DNA of 64,000 nt from Chinchilla lanigera (GCF_000276665.1 NW_004955417.1:30479207-30543206), one strand, 5' to 3'. Shown: positions 13,301 to 24,949, counted from the first letter of the stretch. The notes: generated by a model not told the origin, from the letters alone. Translations and numbers: made by a program.

Positions 13301-15112
13301 AAGCCATGCTAAAACTGTGCTTCAACCTTCTCCTGGTGCACTAAGTGACACCACTGAAGTGAGTTGTTTTAGATTTGTGTCTTTCAAAAGTCTCAGAATA
13401 AAATAAAGAATCTACCTACTTCTTCAATTCAAAAACTTTGCAATGTTGCAAGAGGTACAAATGTAATGCCCTAGTGATAAATTCATTAACAACAACTGGT
13501 GGTCAGAAGTCCCTAGCATCAAGTCTATAAAAAATGGTTTTCAACTTAAGTAACTATGTTTACTTTCTTCTAATGTCAGAGATTAGGCTGGGTGACTCAT
13601 AAAGAACAGTTTTTGTGAGATTTCTCTGTGAGACACTTTTGCGTTGTGAGGAAAATGAAAGAGATTAGTCTAAAAATTTATATATCCTACTTTAAAGCTA
13701 TTTATGCCCAAGACAAATGTTTATCATTATAAAGACTATTTGGATTGCTACCTTGCAAAATGAGGTCTATGTGGATTGCTGCTAAATGTGTGGAGTTTTC
13801 AGCTTACTATGTTATTTTCATTAAAATACTCTTGTTACTATTTAATATACACCAAGGCTCGTACAGCCATTCCTCTGCTGAGCATTAACACAAAAGAGTA
13901 TTAAAACATAAACACTACTGTAACACAAAGAACATAAATCTATTTGACTTATCTTTCTCTTCTATCTATTCTTGACGCTAGTAAATAGTATATAAGTGTC
14001 TTTGGCTCCTAGGGTCTAATTTCCATTGCAGGCAATGCCAGAATGATCTCATCAACTTACTCAACAAAATGATGTTCTGGGGGACTGCGGGCAGCCGTGG
14101 ATCCCGACTGCAGAAAGGGCCAAGCCTCCTGCCAGTGGGAGCCCCTGCTGCTCCAGCTGTTGATGGATGGCATTTCTATGTCACCAGCAGAGGAACTGCT
14201 CTCATCCAACTAAACAAATTCCATTTAGTTTCTTAAAATTTGCAGACACTGGACTCAAGCCTCCAGATCTCACAATGGAGAATGCAGGATTTTATAATTA
14301 CTGACATGAGTGTCTCTTGTTTACCCAGGACGTGGCCCAAGTCTCTTTCACCCTCCGCACCCTCAGATTTGAAGTATCCTTGCTTAAGGTACAGCATGCT
14401 TCATGGTCTCTCTTCACCTTTAGAGACTTGAGCTGCGATGCCTTTGACTTTAAGAGTGGGCTGCTGCTTAGGGCCCAACCAAGTCCTCCAGACCACTTCA
14501 TGGACCAGTGGCAGTTTCATTTGATTAAGTCAATTAAATCTTGTCACTCAATTAGACGATGCAAAATGAGCAGGAAGCAGAGAGCTTGGCCCCTGGAAAT
14601 GCTACCCACAGGCCCCGCAAGTCCTCAAGCTTTTCCCCTCAGGGAAGCAGATGGGTGGCATCTCCAGGACTGCTCACAGAGACCTCACTGCGGTCCTCCA
14701 CTTGAGGAGGAGGGGCTGGCGGCACAGCCTTCCCCAGGGCCGTGGCTGGTCATTTCTATGCCAGAACCTTCTGTTCACAGGAAATGAAAGCTCTCTTGGG
14801 CAAGTGTCGGGTTAGGGTTGCTGGATTCAGAGTTTGAGGCTGGAAGAAATTCCCCGTCATGTTGGTTGTAGTCTGCAGATGTGCCCTAAGAATCCAAGCA
14901 GCTCCTTCCCGGGGATGCCGAAGGTATAGGCCAAATGCAGCGTGAGCTGGCTCTCATGCAGGATAGCCAGAGACAGCGGCAATATCACGTCTCAGAAACA
15001 CCTCCTTCCAAACGCTTTTAACACAGTGGGCACTTTGTTTACTACTGACCTACATCAATAAAGAAATAAAACTCCTTAAACAAAAAGAATGTCAAGGAGT
15101 GTCATGAAAAAA
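10391..15112. other. Long unique stretch, no gene seen
   Basis: No gene or confident repeat in about 4.7 kb. A small CpG cluster lies at 10925-11050 with several CGCG and GCGC sites, too short to call an island. From 11880 to 14060 it is AT-rich. Short frames (for example 14317-14787, 156 codons) have no recognisable domain. A possible MIR trace near 12330-12450 is too weak to call. Confidence 0.45.
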
Positions 15113-15280
15113 TTATTTTCAGTACTGGGGTTTGAACCCAGGGCCTTTGCACTGAGCTACAGCCCCTGCTTATTTTTCTTTCAGTTTTGAGGCAGGGGTT
15201 TGCTAAGTTGGCCAGGCTGGACTCAAACTTGAGACCCTCTTGCCTCAGCTTTTAGAGTAGTTGGGGGTGTGCACTGTGTC
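15113..15280 (-). mobile_element. ID/B1 dimeric SINE
   Basis: On the plus strand a reversed tRNA-derived (ID-like) part comes first ('tactggggtttgaaccca', 'cactgagctacagcccc'), joined to a reversed 7SL-derived B1/Alu-like part ('gccaggctggactcaaact', 'cctcttgcctcagctttta', 'gtgtgcactgtg'). Such composites occur in several non-murid rodents and are a main reason for suggesting that kind of host. The A/T-rich stretch before it is the likely tail side. Confidence 0.8.
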
Positions 15281-15879
15281 GATATCTGCACAAATACAGG
15301 GCAAAACCCTCATTAACTTTGCTCAGCTAATATATTAATGGGAGGCTTTCAACGCAAGAGAATAGTATTCATGCTTGCAGAAACATGAGTTTGAGTTTAA
15401 TCCCCCCATTTTGAGAGAAGAATTTTCAGAAGTTTAGTTGTGAATATGTTATTCAGTCTCTTGCTTTGGAAAGTATGTAGCATAAAACAATGCAGTAGGC
15501 TCCCTAGTCACCCAGTTCTCTTCCCTACAGAAAAAAATCATCCTAGGAATTCTGGGTTTGATATTTTGCATCAATATCCAAAGTACCGCTTACAGTCATC
15601 TATGTATGCAGTCTTTTTAAGATTAACATTACTGAGATGCCTAAATCACTAAAGGGTTTGGAAACTGTTTCATTTTGTATGTTCCAGAACACTACTTTAC
15701 CTATCCACTGAAGATCATTGAGGTGTGGTCACAATATATTCTGAAAGTTTAAATTTAAAAATATCATTTCAGTGAATAACCCCCCTCAAAGTCTCCCCCT
15801 CACCTCAGACAGACTTATCCCATCGTTCTTGCCACTTTCTGAAGCAGTTCTTCAAGTCTCATTCCGTGAGTGTCTTCAT
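15281..15879. other. Unique AT-rich sequence, no gene seen
   Basis: Nothing recognised between the SINE dimer and the mariner-like remnant. The frame at 15440-15652 is short and domain-free. Confidence 0.45.
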
Positions 15880-16270
15880 GAGGTGTGATTTAAAAATACA
15901 GTGAGTGCTGTGGAGTGCCGTCAGTGGGAAGGCAGACTGGAACGCACGTCGCTGCATCCTGCATCCACTTTCCTCACTGCATCGAGCATGTGTGACTCCC
16001 CGCTCTTCCCCAAAGTCAAGATGACCACGAATGGTGAGTGTTTCAAATCGATTTAGGACATCAAGGCAGCCATGACAGTGCAACTAACGACACTCAGGAA
16101 GGAGGACTCCAGAGTGCTCCAGAATGTGACAAGAATGATGGGATAAGGGTTCAAACACAGGGGAGAATTTTTGGGGTGATTAATGGCAATGTGTGCCTTG
16201 CTGTAGTATTTTTTTCTTAATCTATACATTCACCATAGCTTTTTTCTTTTTTTTAAACTACTGCTCATAA
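15880..16270 (+). mobile_element. Internally deleted mariner-like DNA transposon
   Basis: The left end 'aggtgtgatttaaaaatac' (15881-15899), followed by 'agtgagtg', resembles a mariner terminal inverted repeat; a decayed inverted counterpart lies at the right end (16226-16242, 'acattcaccatagcttt'). Between them 15999-16170 reads as the C-terminal end of a Tc1/mariner-superfamily transposase: a 'LFPKVKM' segment as follows the third catalytic Asp of such enzymes, then 'CFKSI', a stop, 'DIKAAMTVQLTTLRKED'. The N-terminal DNA-binding part and the catalytic Asp residues are absent, and stops interrupt what remains. At about 390 bp against about 1.3 kb for a full mariner, it is a dead deletion derivative. 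Confidence 0.65.
15999..16185 (+). pseudogene. Transposase C-terminal remnant (mariner-like)
   Basis: The frame starting at 'ccgctcttccccaaagtca' gives the FPK motif, a Lys-rich step, an 'FKSI*DIKAA' block and a 'QLTTLRKED' block. In related mammalian fossils these blocks form the end of the catalytic domain. An in-frame stop follows FKSI, and after KED the frame drifts, so nothing is translatable. The subfamily is not identified. Confidence 0.6.
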
Positions 16271-16549
16271 GTCAATTTCCTTGTGAAAATGTCTGGACCT
16301 AGTATTTTTCTGATTGAACCACCCTGAGAGTTTCTAAAGGTATGGTAAGAGGATATTTTAGACATTTTTTTTTGTCTTAGACAGTTTCATAAGTTATACT
16401 TATTTAGAAGAATATTTCACATATATTTAATAGATTTTCTTAATATGCTTTTTTTTCTGTGTAGTTTCCTCATCATTTCTTATATGCTTTCTGCATCTAT
16501 TTAACATTTTTAATTCAAAAAAGAGTTCTTCTAAGTAATTCATTTTTCC

Positions 16550-17490
16550 TCTAAAATTAATTTCTTGTGATTTTGAGTGTGTTATTATAATTTTTCTAAT
16601 ATCTTGAGCTGAATGTTTATTTCATTTGTTTTCTTCTTTGCTGCTGATTAATGTGTCTAAAGCCATGAATTTCCATCTGCGTACAGAATTTATTAACCTT
16701 GGGTTTTAACTATGCTAAATAGGTCCAAAATGTAGTCTTTTCATTATTCTTTTCTAGGCATTCTGTAATTTATTTGGGGATAGTTTCTTGACCCAAGAGT
16801 TGTTAAGAAGAATTTTTCTATTATCTTTTCTTTTTAAGTTACTTTTTTCTATCCATTTTCCTAGTTTTCTCCATTTATCCCAGTTTTCAGTTTTATTGCA
16901 TTAGAATGTTGCACCTGCTATTTACATTTTTTAGATTTCCCTTCTGGTCTGATATATAATACAGAGGCACCTGAAATAGAGAATGTACTCTTTGGAGTGG
17001 TTGTATGTGTCTGCCTATGTGAGTTCATGAGAATGCGCAGCTTATAATTTCTTTTTTTTTTACTTTTAGCTATCCTAACTTACAAAGCATTGACTAAAAT
17101 CTCTTGCTATAAGTCTCTTCTACAGTTTTTATAATATAAGCAAATACATCTATCTTTTCACCTGTGCTCCTTTTTACTCTGTATACACTGATGCCATATT
17201 ATTTGTTGCCCAGGTATTCATAGAGCCTATGAATTAACATTTTAATATTAAAATATTCTCTTTTAAATGTAAAGCTTTGGGGCTTGAGTCCAGCTTGTGA
17301 AATTGTACGACTGCAGCTCCTGCTTCTTTCCTTCCCACTGGCCTAGTGCTATATCTGCCTCTCCAGTCTTTATTTCTATTCTTTATGACCCACTTATCTT
17401 AGGTGTGGTTCTCAGGAACAACATAGCATTGAATGTTAATCTGATTTACTCTGAAAAGCTGTTTCTTTTTTTTTGCTTCTCTCTATTTTC
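16550..17490 (-). mobile_element. Old L1 fragment, ORF2 endonuclease region
   Basis: On the minus strand the sequence has L1 ORF2 order across the endonuclease domain: plus-strand landmarks include 'ctgctgattaatgtgtct', 'ttcttgacccaagagttgt', 'ttttattgcattagaatgt' and, further on, 'ctcctgcttctttccttcc' and 'gtgtggttctcaggaacaac'. The frame is destroyed by many indels. The identification rests on block order, not a continuous alignment, and the ends are approximate. Confidence 0.5.
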
Positions 17491-17491
17491 C

Positions 17492-17563
17492 ATTTTTCAT
17501 TTCTGGTGCTGTGCGGTAAGCATGCTAAGCCCACGCCCTGTCACTGAGTCACACCCTCAGCCT
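17492..17563 (-). mobile_element. ID-like tRNA-derived SINE
   Basis: The reversed ID body is readable as 'tttctggtgctgtgcggta', 'agcatgctaagcccacgcc' and 'tgtcactgagtcacaccct', ending at 'cagcc'. These correspond to the B-box and A-box sides of an alanine-tRNA-derived ID element read backwards. T-rich sequence on its left fits a reversed tail. It lies at the edge of the old L1 and is probably a later insertion into it. Confidence 0.6.
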
Positions 17564-18740
17564 ACTTTTTCTCTTAGCAAGCAAAGTTAGCCCTTTCCAT
17601 TGGGACAGTATGCTTCGTTACAGCCTGCCACTGTTAGCCCACTGTGGAGGCGATCCTCGGCGTGCAGCCCGGCCTGCTGTCACCAACTCGCTCACTTCCC
17701 CAGTCTCTGCCAGCTTTTCAGGCACACAGTTCTCTCCCCTTCTGTCTCCTCCCTCTGACTTTAATAACTTGTGTTATTTTTCTTAGTATTTAAATTTGTG
17801 CTTTAAAACATATGTGATGCCTATTCGCTAATTTGTCAGCATGACCCCACCCTCACCAGAGCTCCTTAACACAGGGAGAGGTAACACACAGAGACTCTTC
17901 TTGTTTTCCACCTCCACCGGTTTCCTACACCTGCAGGTACTGACTCTGTCCCATCGTCCTCGTCCCCACTCCTGTTTAGAACTTTAGGTAGATGTACTCC
18001 GGTTTCTCTTCAGATCATATAAATCTTCCGCCTTTTATTGAAGAGCTTGAGGTAGATCTGCAACTGCAGACCGAGGGCTGCCCAGTCATGTGTGTGTGCT
18101 CATTTTTCATTTCTCATTATCTGGCTGAAGTTCTTTCATGATCCAAATCTTCATGTCGACCTGTGAGACACCATTCTCTAGGAACCCCGTGTTCACTGCG
18201 CCCGAGCATTGCCAGTACACTTGAACGTCAGTCGGGGCAGGTGAAAATCTGCAGCTGTGCCCTTGCTCCCGCTTTCCCTTTGCCTTTCTTCAGAAAGCTC
18301 CCTGTCCATTCTCAGCACTGACTTTGACTCAAGCAGCTTTTGACTTTATTATCTTTGTAAAACTCTTGTATTTCAAGAGAATGAATTGCAAGTTTTCCTT
18401 TTTACTCACTGCTTTTTTTTTCTCCACTAGAAATTACCGTTCCTCATTATCCTCTGTATCTATCCTCTGGTTTCTGACCCTATATTTTTTGTTATCACCT
18501 CATGTATATACCTTACTCTGTTCTCACGGTATATAGTCTGTTGTGCATTCTGCCTGCCTTTCTATTATCACTACCACTTCTCTGATGTTTCTGCTTCCTT
18601 CCCCGAGTTCCTAAACTTGGCCAGCACACGTTTCATCTGGCCCTGTTGTCTAACCATCTCCTCCTCCCTGAACAGTTGCCTTTCTGTCCAGCGCTCTTAT
18701 TTCACAGAAACATTTACTTCATGATTTGCTTATAAGTTGC
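17564..18740. other. No gene; possibly decayed repeat
   Basis: Pyrimidine-rich, with no recognisable coding exon. Its place next to the old L1 and its T-rich pattern would fit further L1 5' sequence on the minus strand, but I cannot align blocks confidently. Confidence 0.35.
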
Positions 18741-19063
18741 TGTGGTGGATCATCTTGATTGCTCATTTGCTTGGTTTGAGAAATGCCTGAGAGAGTCATC
18801 CAACACATTTCTGGGTGTTCCTGAGTAGGTCATGGAGGCAAAACTGTGGACACATGGGGGCCCTGGCCCTTTTCTCTTGGTGCTTTTCTGCTCTGTGCTC
18901 CCTACATGCTTCTAGTTCAGCAGCTTTACTCCATGTTTCTGCCTTAGAGCCAGCCAACCATGGAATAACATCCCTGAAACCATAAGCCAAAATAAACCAT
19001 TTTCTCCTTTAAGTTGTGCACTTCAGGTATTATCTCACAATGATGGAAAAGTTGACTAATACA
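18741..19063 (+). mobile_element. MaLR-type LTR (5' LTR)
   Basis: About 323 bp beginning TGTGG and ending ACTAATACA, i.e. TG...CA as expected of an LTR. Near the end it has 'agccagccaaccatgg', 'aaccataagccaaaataaa' with a polyadenylation signal, a 'cctttaagttg' block and 'tcaggtattatctcacaa', a tail arrangement I associate with ERVL-MaLR-class LTRs. Leader-like sequence follows directly, so it is not a solo LTR. A second copy of the LTR end is at 23540-23650 in the same orientation. The subfamily name is uncertain. Confidence 0.65.
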
Positions 19064-19394
19064 GAAAAATTGGTACCAGAGAAGAGAGGTCATTGCTGGG
19101 ACTGTAGTTGACCATGTAGTTCAAAAGCCTTTGAAAGTGGTTTACAGAAGTTTGGGAAGTCTTGGAGATATGGGATAGATAACCTCTAAAACACTTCAAG
19201 CAGAGATTGAGGATTATTATGGTTAGGGCTCAGAATACCAGAATACTAACAGGAATGCAGCCAGCAAGGCTTGAGAGACTTCCTATAAGAACAAAAACTA
19301 CTGAGAATTAGACTAGAGACCATGTGTATTACATTCTGGCAAAGAATTTGTTTACATTTTGTATGTATCCTAAAATCTTGTGTGGTGCTACATT
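19064..19394 (+). mobile_element. MaLR internal leader sequence
   Basis: Directly after the LTR comes 'gaaaaattggtaccagag', in the place of a primer-binding site region, followed by purine-rich sequence typical of the MaLR internal region ('gtggtttacagaagtttgg', 'cattctggcaaagaatttg'). There is no coding frame, as is usual for MaLR elements, which lack functional retroviral genes. The right end is approximate where the antisense L1 begins. Confidence 0.55.
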
Positions 19395-22300
19395 TTTTAT
19401 TCATTAAGCTTCTTGGTACAATTTAGATATACATAATGATCACATTCCTCATAGGGAACTTGTACTTGTATATGATATAACTTGATTCATTTTTTTCTCA
19501 TTCCCCTACTCTTCCTTCAACCCCTCCAGCTCTCCTTATTTACAGAAGTTTTGTTTCCATTTCTTCCTACTTTTCTCATCTTTTTTTTTCCTTTCCTTCC
19601 TTTCCCCTCTCCTTGTTCTCCTTCCCATTTGAACATTTTCTTCCTATTTCACAACCTCTATTATACATTTGGTCCTTATTTACACATTCGGTTTCTCACA
19701 CCAAAAAAACAATGCAGTGTTTACACATGTATGTCTGATTTATTTCGCTTAAGAGTATAGCCTCAAGGTGCATACATTTAGCTAGAAATGTCTCAAGCTT
19801 ATCCTTTTCATGGCTGAGTACCACTCCATTGCCTGATGACATCACATCTTCTGTATCTATTCATCTGTGGATGAGCATTTGGGCTCTTTCAAGATTTAGC
19901 TATCACAAATTGTGCTGCTATAAGCATAGATGTGCATATATAAGTGTGGTATGATGCTTTTAATTCTTTCAGGAAGATACCAAGAAGAGGAATAGCTGGC
20001 TTGAATGAATCTTCTAGTCCTAGCTTTTTGAGGAATCTCCACACTGATTTTCATAGTGGTTGTACCACCCACAGTGGGAAAGGATTCCTTTTTCCCCACA
20101 GCCCCACCAGTATTTATTAGTTGATTTCTTTATGACAGCCATTCTTTATGGGGCAAGATGAAATCTCAGCATTGTTTTAATTTGTATTTCTCAAAGCACC
20201 AGTGATGCTGAAATTTTTTTAGTATTTATTTGTCACTTCCCTGGGATGAAGCCTACTTGGTCATGGTACATAATCTTCTTGATGACTTGTTGCATTCTAT
20301 TTGTCTGTATCTTACTGAAGTTTTCTGCATCTATTTTCATTAGGGAGATTAGCCTGTAGCTCTCTTTCTTGTGTGGTCCTTCTCTGGTTTTGGTGTCAGG
20401 GTAGTATTTGCTGTTAGGCATGAATTTGCTAGTATATCTTCCCTTTCAATCTTATTAAAGAGTTTGAAAAGTAGTGGTATTAGGTCTTCTCAAAATTTCT
20501 TGTACAATTCAGAAGTCAATCTGTCAGGTTCTGGTCTTTTCTTTGTTGGTAGATTATTAATTACATCTTCAATTTCATTAACTGATAATAGTTTACTTAG
20601 AATTTTTATATCTTCTTGATTCAGCGTGGTAATTCTCATATATCTAGGAATCTGTCCATTTCTTTTGTATTTTCCATCTTAATAGAAATACAAGCTTTTC
20701 AAGTAGATATCGATGATCTTCTGGATTTCTGCAGGATTTGTTGTCCTTTTACCATTTTCATTTCTAATTGCATGGATTTAAGTATTTTCTTTCCTTTTTT
20801 GGATAAATTTGGCTAAGGGTTTATTGGTTTTATTTAATCTTTCAAGGAAGAGACTCTTCATTGATTCTTTGCATTTTTCTTACCCTCCATTGCATTAATT
20901 TCTTCTCTGGTCTTTATAACTTCCTCCATCTTATGAACTTTGGGCTTGACTTGCTCTTCTTTTTCTAGAAGCTGGAGATACAATATTAAGTTATTTATTT
21001 GCACATACTCTGTTTTCTTGATATGGGTATTCACCACTATAAATTTTCTTCATAGGACTGCTTACATTGTGTCCCATAAGGTTTGGTATGTTATATTGAC
21101 ATTTTGTTGAAGTGTAGAAACTGTCTAATTTCTTCTTTAATTTCATCTGTGACCCATTGGTTGTTCAGGAGAGTATTATTTGATTTCCATTTGTTTATGA
21201 AGTTCTTGTGGTTTCTTTTGCCACTGATTTCCAATTCTATTGGGCTATGGTTTGATAATTTGTAATGGATAATTTCAATTCCTTTGCATTTACCTAAGCA
21301 TGTTCTATGAGCTATTATGTGGTCTTTTTCGGAGAACATCCCATGTGCAGCTGAGAAGGATGTATATTATGATGATGTGGGGTGGAGTACTCTGTAGGCA
21401 TCCATTAAGTCCATTTGTTCAAAAGTTTGGTTCAGTTCTAATATTTCATTATTGATTTTTTGTCTAGTTGATTTATTTATGTGAGGTATTGAGGTCTCCC
21501 GTTATAATTATATTAGTGCTTATTTGATTTTTCATGTCCATTAATATTTATTTTCTATATAATTGTGTGCCCTAGTATTTGTGCATATATATTTATGATT
21601 GTTATCTCTTCCTCTTGGAGTGTTTTCTTTACAAGGATATAGTGACCTTATTTGTCTCTCTTATCATTCTTGGCTTGAAATCCACTTTGTTTGCCAATAG
21701 AATAGTTACCCCTGCTTTTATCCAGGTTCCTGTTGCATGGAATATTGCTTTCCATCCATTGACTTTCAGTCAATTAATTTCTCTTTGAAATAAATGTGTA
21801 TTGTTGAATGTGCATCTTAACCCATTCTGTTTCATTTGATTGGTTATATTAAAGCCATTAACACTGATAGTTATAACGGATATGTATTGATTTATCCTTG
21901 TCATGTTATTTTCCTCTTCTTGGCTCCTTATTTCCCCTCTCTTTTTAATTGCCTGCCTTGTCTGGTGCATTCATTCTGTTGGGATTCATGGAGTTGTAGT
22001 CCTCATTATCTCTCTCTAGAATGTCTTTCAGAATATTTTGGAATGCTAGATTGGTGGTCATAAATTTCTTTAGGTGTTCCTTGTCATGGAAATATATCTC
22101 CATCAATTTTAAAAGTGAATTTTGCGGGGTACATCAATCTGAATTGGAGGTTGTTTTCTTTTAAGACTTGAAATACATTACACCAAGCTCTCTTTGACTT
22201 AAGGGTTTGTGTTGAGAAGTCTGCTATAATTCTGATGGGCTTTCCTTTATAGGTGATTTGTTTCTTTTCTCTAGCAGCTTTTAATATTCTGTTCTTGAAA

Positions 22301-22814
22301 TAAAACTCTGTTCTTGTGTTGAATTTCTGGAATCTTTGCCTGTTATATGCCTTGCTGTAGATTTTTTTTGTTTATGGCTAATTTGATGTCTATATGCCTC
22401 ATTTATTTGTATGTCAAATTCTTTTTCCCTACCAGAAAGTTTTCTGTCATGATGTCTGTGAATAGGTTTTTTAAATATCATTTGTTAATCTTCTTTGTAT
22501 CATCTAGCAGCAAATTGATTTCTTATGGTCCCTTGCTACTTTTAAGAAATCTTTCTTTTCATGATCGCTAACTGCAATCCTATCTTTTGTATCTGAGATC
22601 CTGTCTTCACCTTGGTACATTCTCCCGCAGATAATTTCAATGGAATTTTTAACCTCCTGTTTATCTACTTAAATCTGTTTTATGGATTCCATTGAATCCT
22701 TTCTCATGTTGAGCACTCATCATTTCTGTTATTTTCCTAAGATCCTCTATTTTTTCTCTACCTGGAGTCAGTAAATATGTTTTTCATTGTGTAATTATTA
22801 AGCATGTTTTTCAT
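19395..22814 (-). mobile_element. L1 with large internal deletion (minus strand)
   Basis: Reading leftward from the gap: decayed ORF1 (22075-22760, including a conserved 'DIQINEAYR' segment in 22281-22481), ORF2 start and endonuclease (about 21090-21970, e.g. 'ITISVNGFN' and 'NNTLLNNQWVTDEIKEEIRQ'), the N-terminal reverse transcriptase stretch ending in 'HDQVGFIPG' at about 20235-20265, then a direct jump at about 20234 to the region just before the ORF2 C-terminus (19896-20099), and a 3' UTR with a polypurine tract (sense) at about 19500-19620. The catalytic core of the RT is therefore missing. Frames are also broken by stops, so it is inactive. Confidence 0.85.
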
Positions 22815-23539
22815 NNNNNNNNNNNNNNNNNNNNNNNNNNNNNNNNNNNNNNNNNNNNNNNNNNNNNNNNNNNNNNNNNNNNNNNNNNNNNNNNNNNNNN
22901 NNNNNNNNNNNNNNNNNNNNNNNNNNNNNNNNNNNNNNNNNNNNNNNNNNNNNNNNNNNNNNNNNNNNNNNNNNNNNNNNNNNNNNNNNNNNNNNNNNNN
23001 NNNNNNNNNNNNNNNNNNNNNNNNNNNNNNNNNNNNNNNNNNNNNNNNNNNNNNNNNNNNNNNNNNNNNNNNNNNNNNNNNNNNNNNNNNNNNNNNNNNN
23101 NNNNNNNNNNNNNNNNNNNNNNNNNNNNNNNNNNNNNNNNNNNNNNNNNNNNNNNNNNNNNNNNNNNNNNNNNNNNNNNNNNNNNNNNNNNNNNNNNNNN
23201 NNNNNNNNNNNNNNNNNNNNNNNNNNNNNNNNNNNNNNNNNNNNNNNNNNNNNNNNNNNNNNNNNNNNNNNNNNNNNNNNNNNNNNNNNNNNNNNNNNNN
23301 NNNNNNNNNNNNNNNNNNNNNNNNNNNNNNNNNNNNNNNNNNNNNNNNNNNNNNNNNNNNNNNNNNNNNNNNNNNNNNNNNNNNNNNNNNNNNNNNNNNN
23401 NNNNNNNNNNNNNNNNNNNNNNNNNNNNNNNNNNNNNNNNNNNNNNNNNNNNNNNNNNNNNNNNNNNNNNNNNNNNNNNNNNNNNNNNNNNNNNNNNNNN
23501 NNNNNNNNNNNNNNNNNNNNNNNNNNNNNNNNNNNNNNN
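22815..23539. other. Assembly gap (725 N)
   Basis: Unknown bases between L1 5' sequence on the left and an LTR end on the right. If the flanking elements form one split provirus, the gap should contain the L1 5' end, remaining MaLR internal sequence and roughly the first 210 bp of the 3' LTR. Open frames across it are artefacts. Confidence 0.99.
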
Positions 23540-23652
23540 AGCCAGCCAACCATGGACTGAAACCTCTGAAATCATAAGCTCAAATGCATCATTTCCTCTA
23601 ATTTGTGTATGTCAGGTATTTTCTCCCAGCAACATAGGAGCTGAAACATACA
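23540..23652 (+). mobile_element. MaLR-type LTR, 3' end only (right of gap)
   Basis: Begins with the same 'agccagccaaccatgg' that lies at 18949-18964 in the first LTR, then 'aaatcataagctcaaatgc', 'catttcctctaatttgtgt' and 'tcaggtattttctcccagc', ending near 'gctgaaacata'. The AATAAA present in the 18.7 kb copy is changed here to AAATGC. Same family and same orientation as 18741-19063. Confidence 0.65.
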
Positions 23653-24949
23653 TTTCTTTTGTACATTTTTTTCTGATGAAAGATCTGTCTGCTATTTCTG
23701 CCTTTCTCCTCTCTCTCTCCCCTCTTGTCTCACTTTGTCTCTTTGCATATTAGTTTTATGTTTTTGAGGGGAACAAAATTGGATTAATTTGGTAACACAT
23801 TTTCATCACTGACCCATGGTTCAGCCAGATGTTAGGTGTTAGGACATCCTCAGGCATTCCTGAACTGCCTAAGCTGAACACACATGTGATGCCTCCAGAC
23901 CCCAAGAATGGAGTGTTTTTTTCTTATGGAGACCATATTCCACAGATATTTCTTTAAAGTTTTTCACAGTCCCTTGTTTTTTTAGCTTGTAGTTCTACTT
24001 CAAGCAGGCCAGATGTTAAACATTACCACTGATTATTTTTTGCAAACTTCCTTGGGCAAGGAGTTTTCTCACTGAGTAAACTTTGAATCAAGTCAAATAA
24101 AGACTGTATGGATGAAGCTTCTGGAGAGCTTGCCGAAAGATGAAATAATAACAGTTGTTATGCAAGGGAGAATTCTGGGGAGCTCAACGATGTCCTGTCC
24201 CCTACTGGCAGCTAGACTGCTGGATTTTGCCAACTCCCAGGCTGATGGCTCATAAAGCTACTATGGAGCTGGGGAGAGGGGTGCAGGGAGAGAGCAAGGT
24301 AAAATTCCAGAACACTCACCACTTTTATTAAGGGTTCTCTTCTTGCACAAACACTCCTCAGATTATTGTAAGTTTTTGATTAATTTCCAAAGTTACTGGA
24401 AGCTGATTATGACAGTTTGAGGTGGGCTTCTAATTAACCTTGGGAAGCAGCAAAGTTTTAGAGGTCCTAAATTCTGCCAATGCAGAAGTGCATCTCTAGG
24501 CATCTCTGTTCACCAGATTGCCCAAGCAGCTGCTGTTTAGGTACTTTATTCTTCCTGTTTCCTTTCTGTTATATTTCCACAAACAAGGAAAAATTCTAAA
24601 TGTAATTTGCTATGTTCAAACCAAAAGCTCTAATTTTTAAATATATTTTAAAGCAGATGTGACAGACATTACAACTTCTATTGAAAGTGTGAGCATCAGA
24701 AGAAACCAGGGCAAAGACAGAACACTGAAGCAAGAAGACAGAGCTGCTGTGAGAGGTCAGGTATTCGGTGATAACCTAAAAACAACAAAAGAGCATAAAC
24801 ATTGATCCAAAGGCTGCTAGACTGTGCAAAGAGCACTAATCTAACATTACTTTGAATTAGTAAAACATCAGGAGACAGCACAAAAGGCATAGAAAACTTG
24901 TTTATAGAAGTAGTAGCAGAAAACTTCCCTAATATAGGGAAAGAATTTA
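23653..24949. other. Unclassified sequence, no gene seen
   Basis: About 1.3 kb between an LTR end and an L1 ORF2 fragment. No protein domain or recognised repeat. Being inside a repeat cluster, some of it may be repeat-derived, but I cannot name a family. Confidence 0.4.

Noticed and set aside
22758..23577. 250-codon frames across the 725-N gap
   Set aside because: Almost entirely unknown bases; artefacts.
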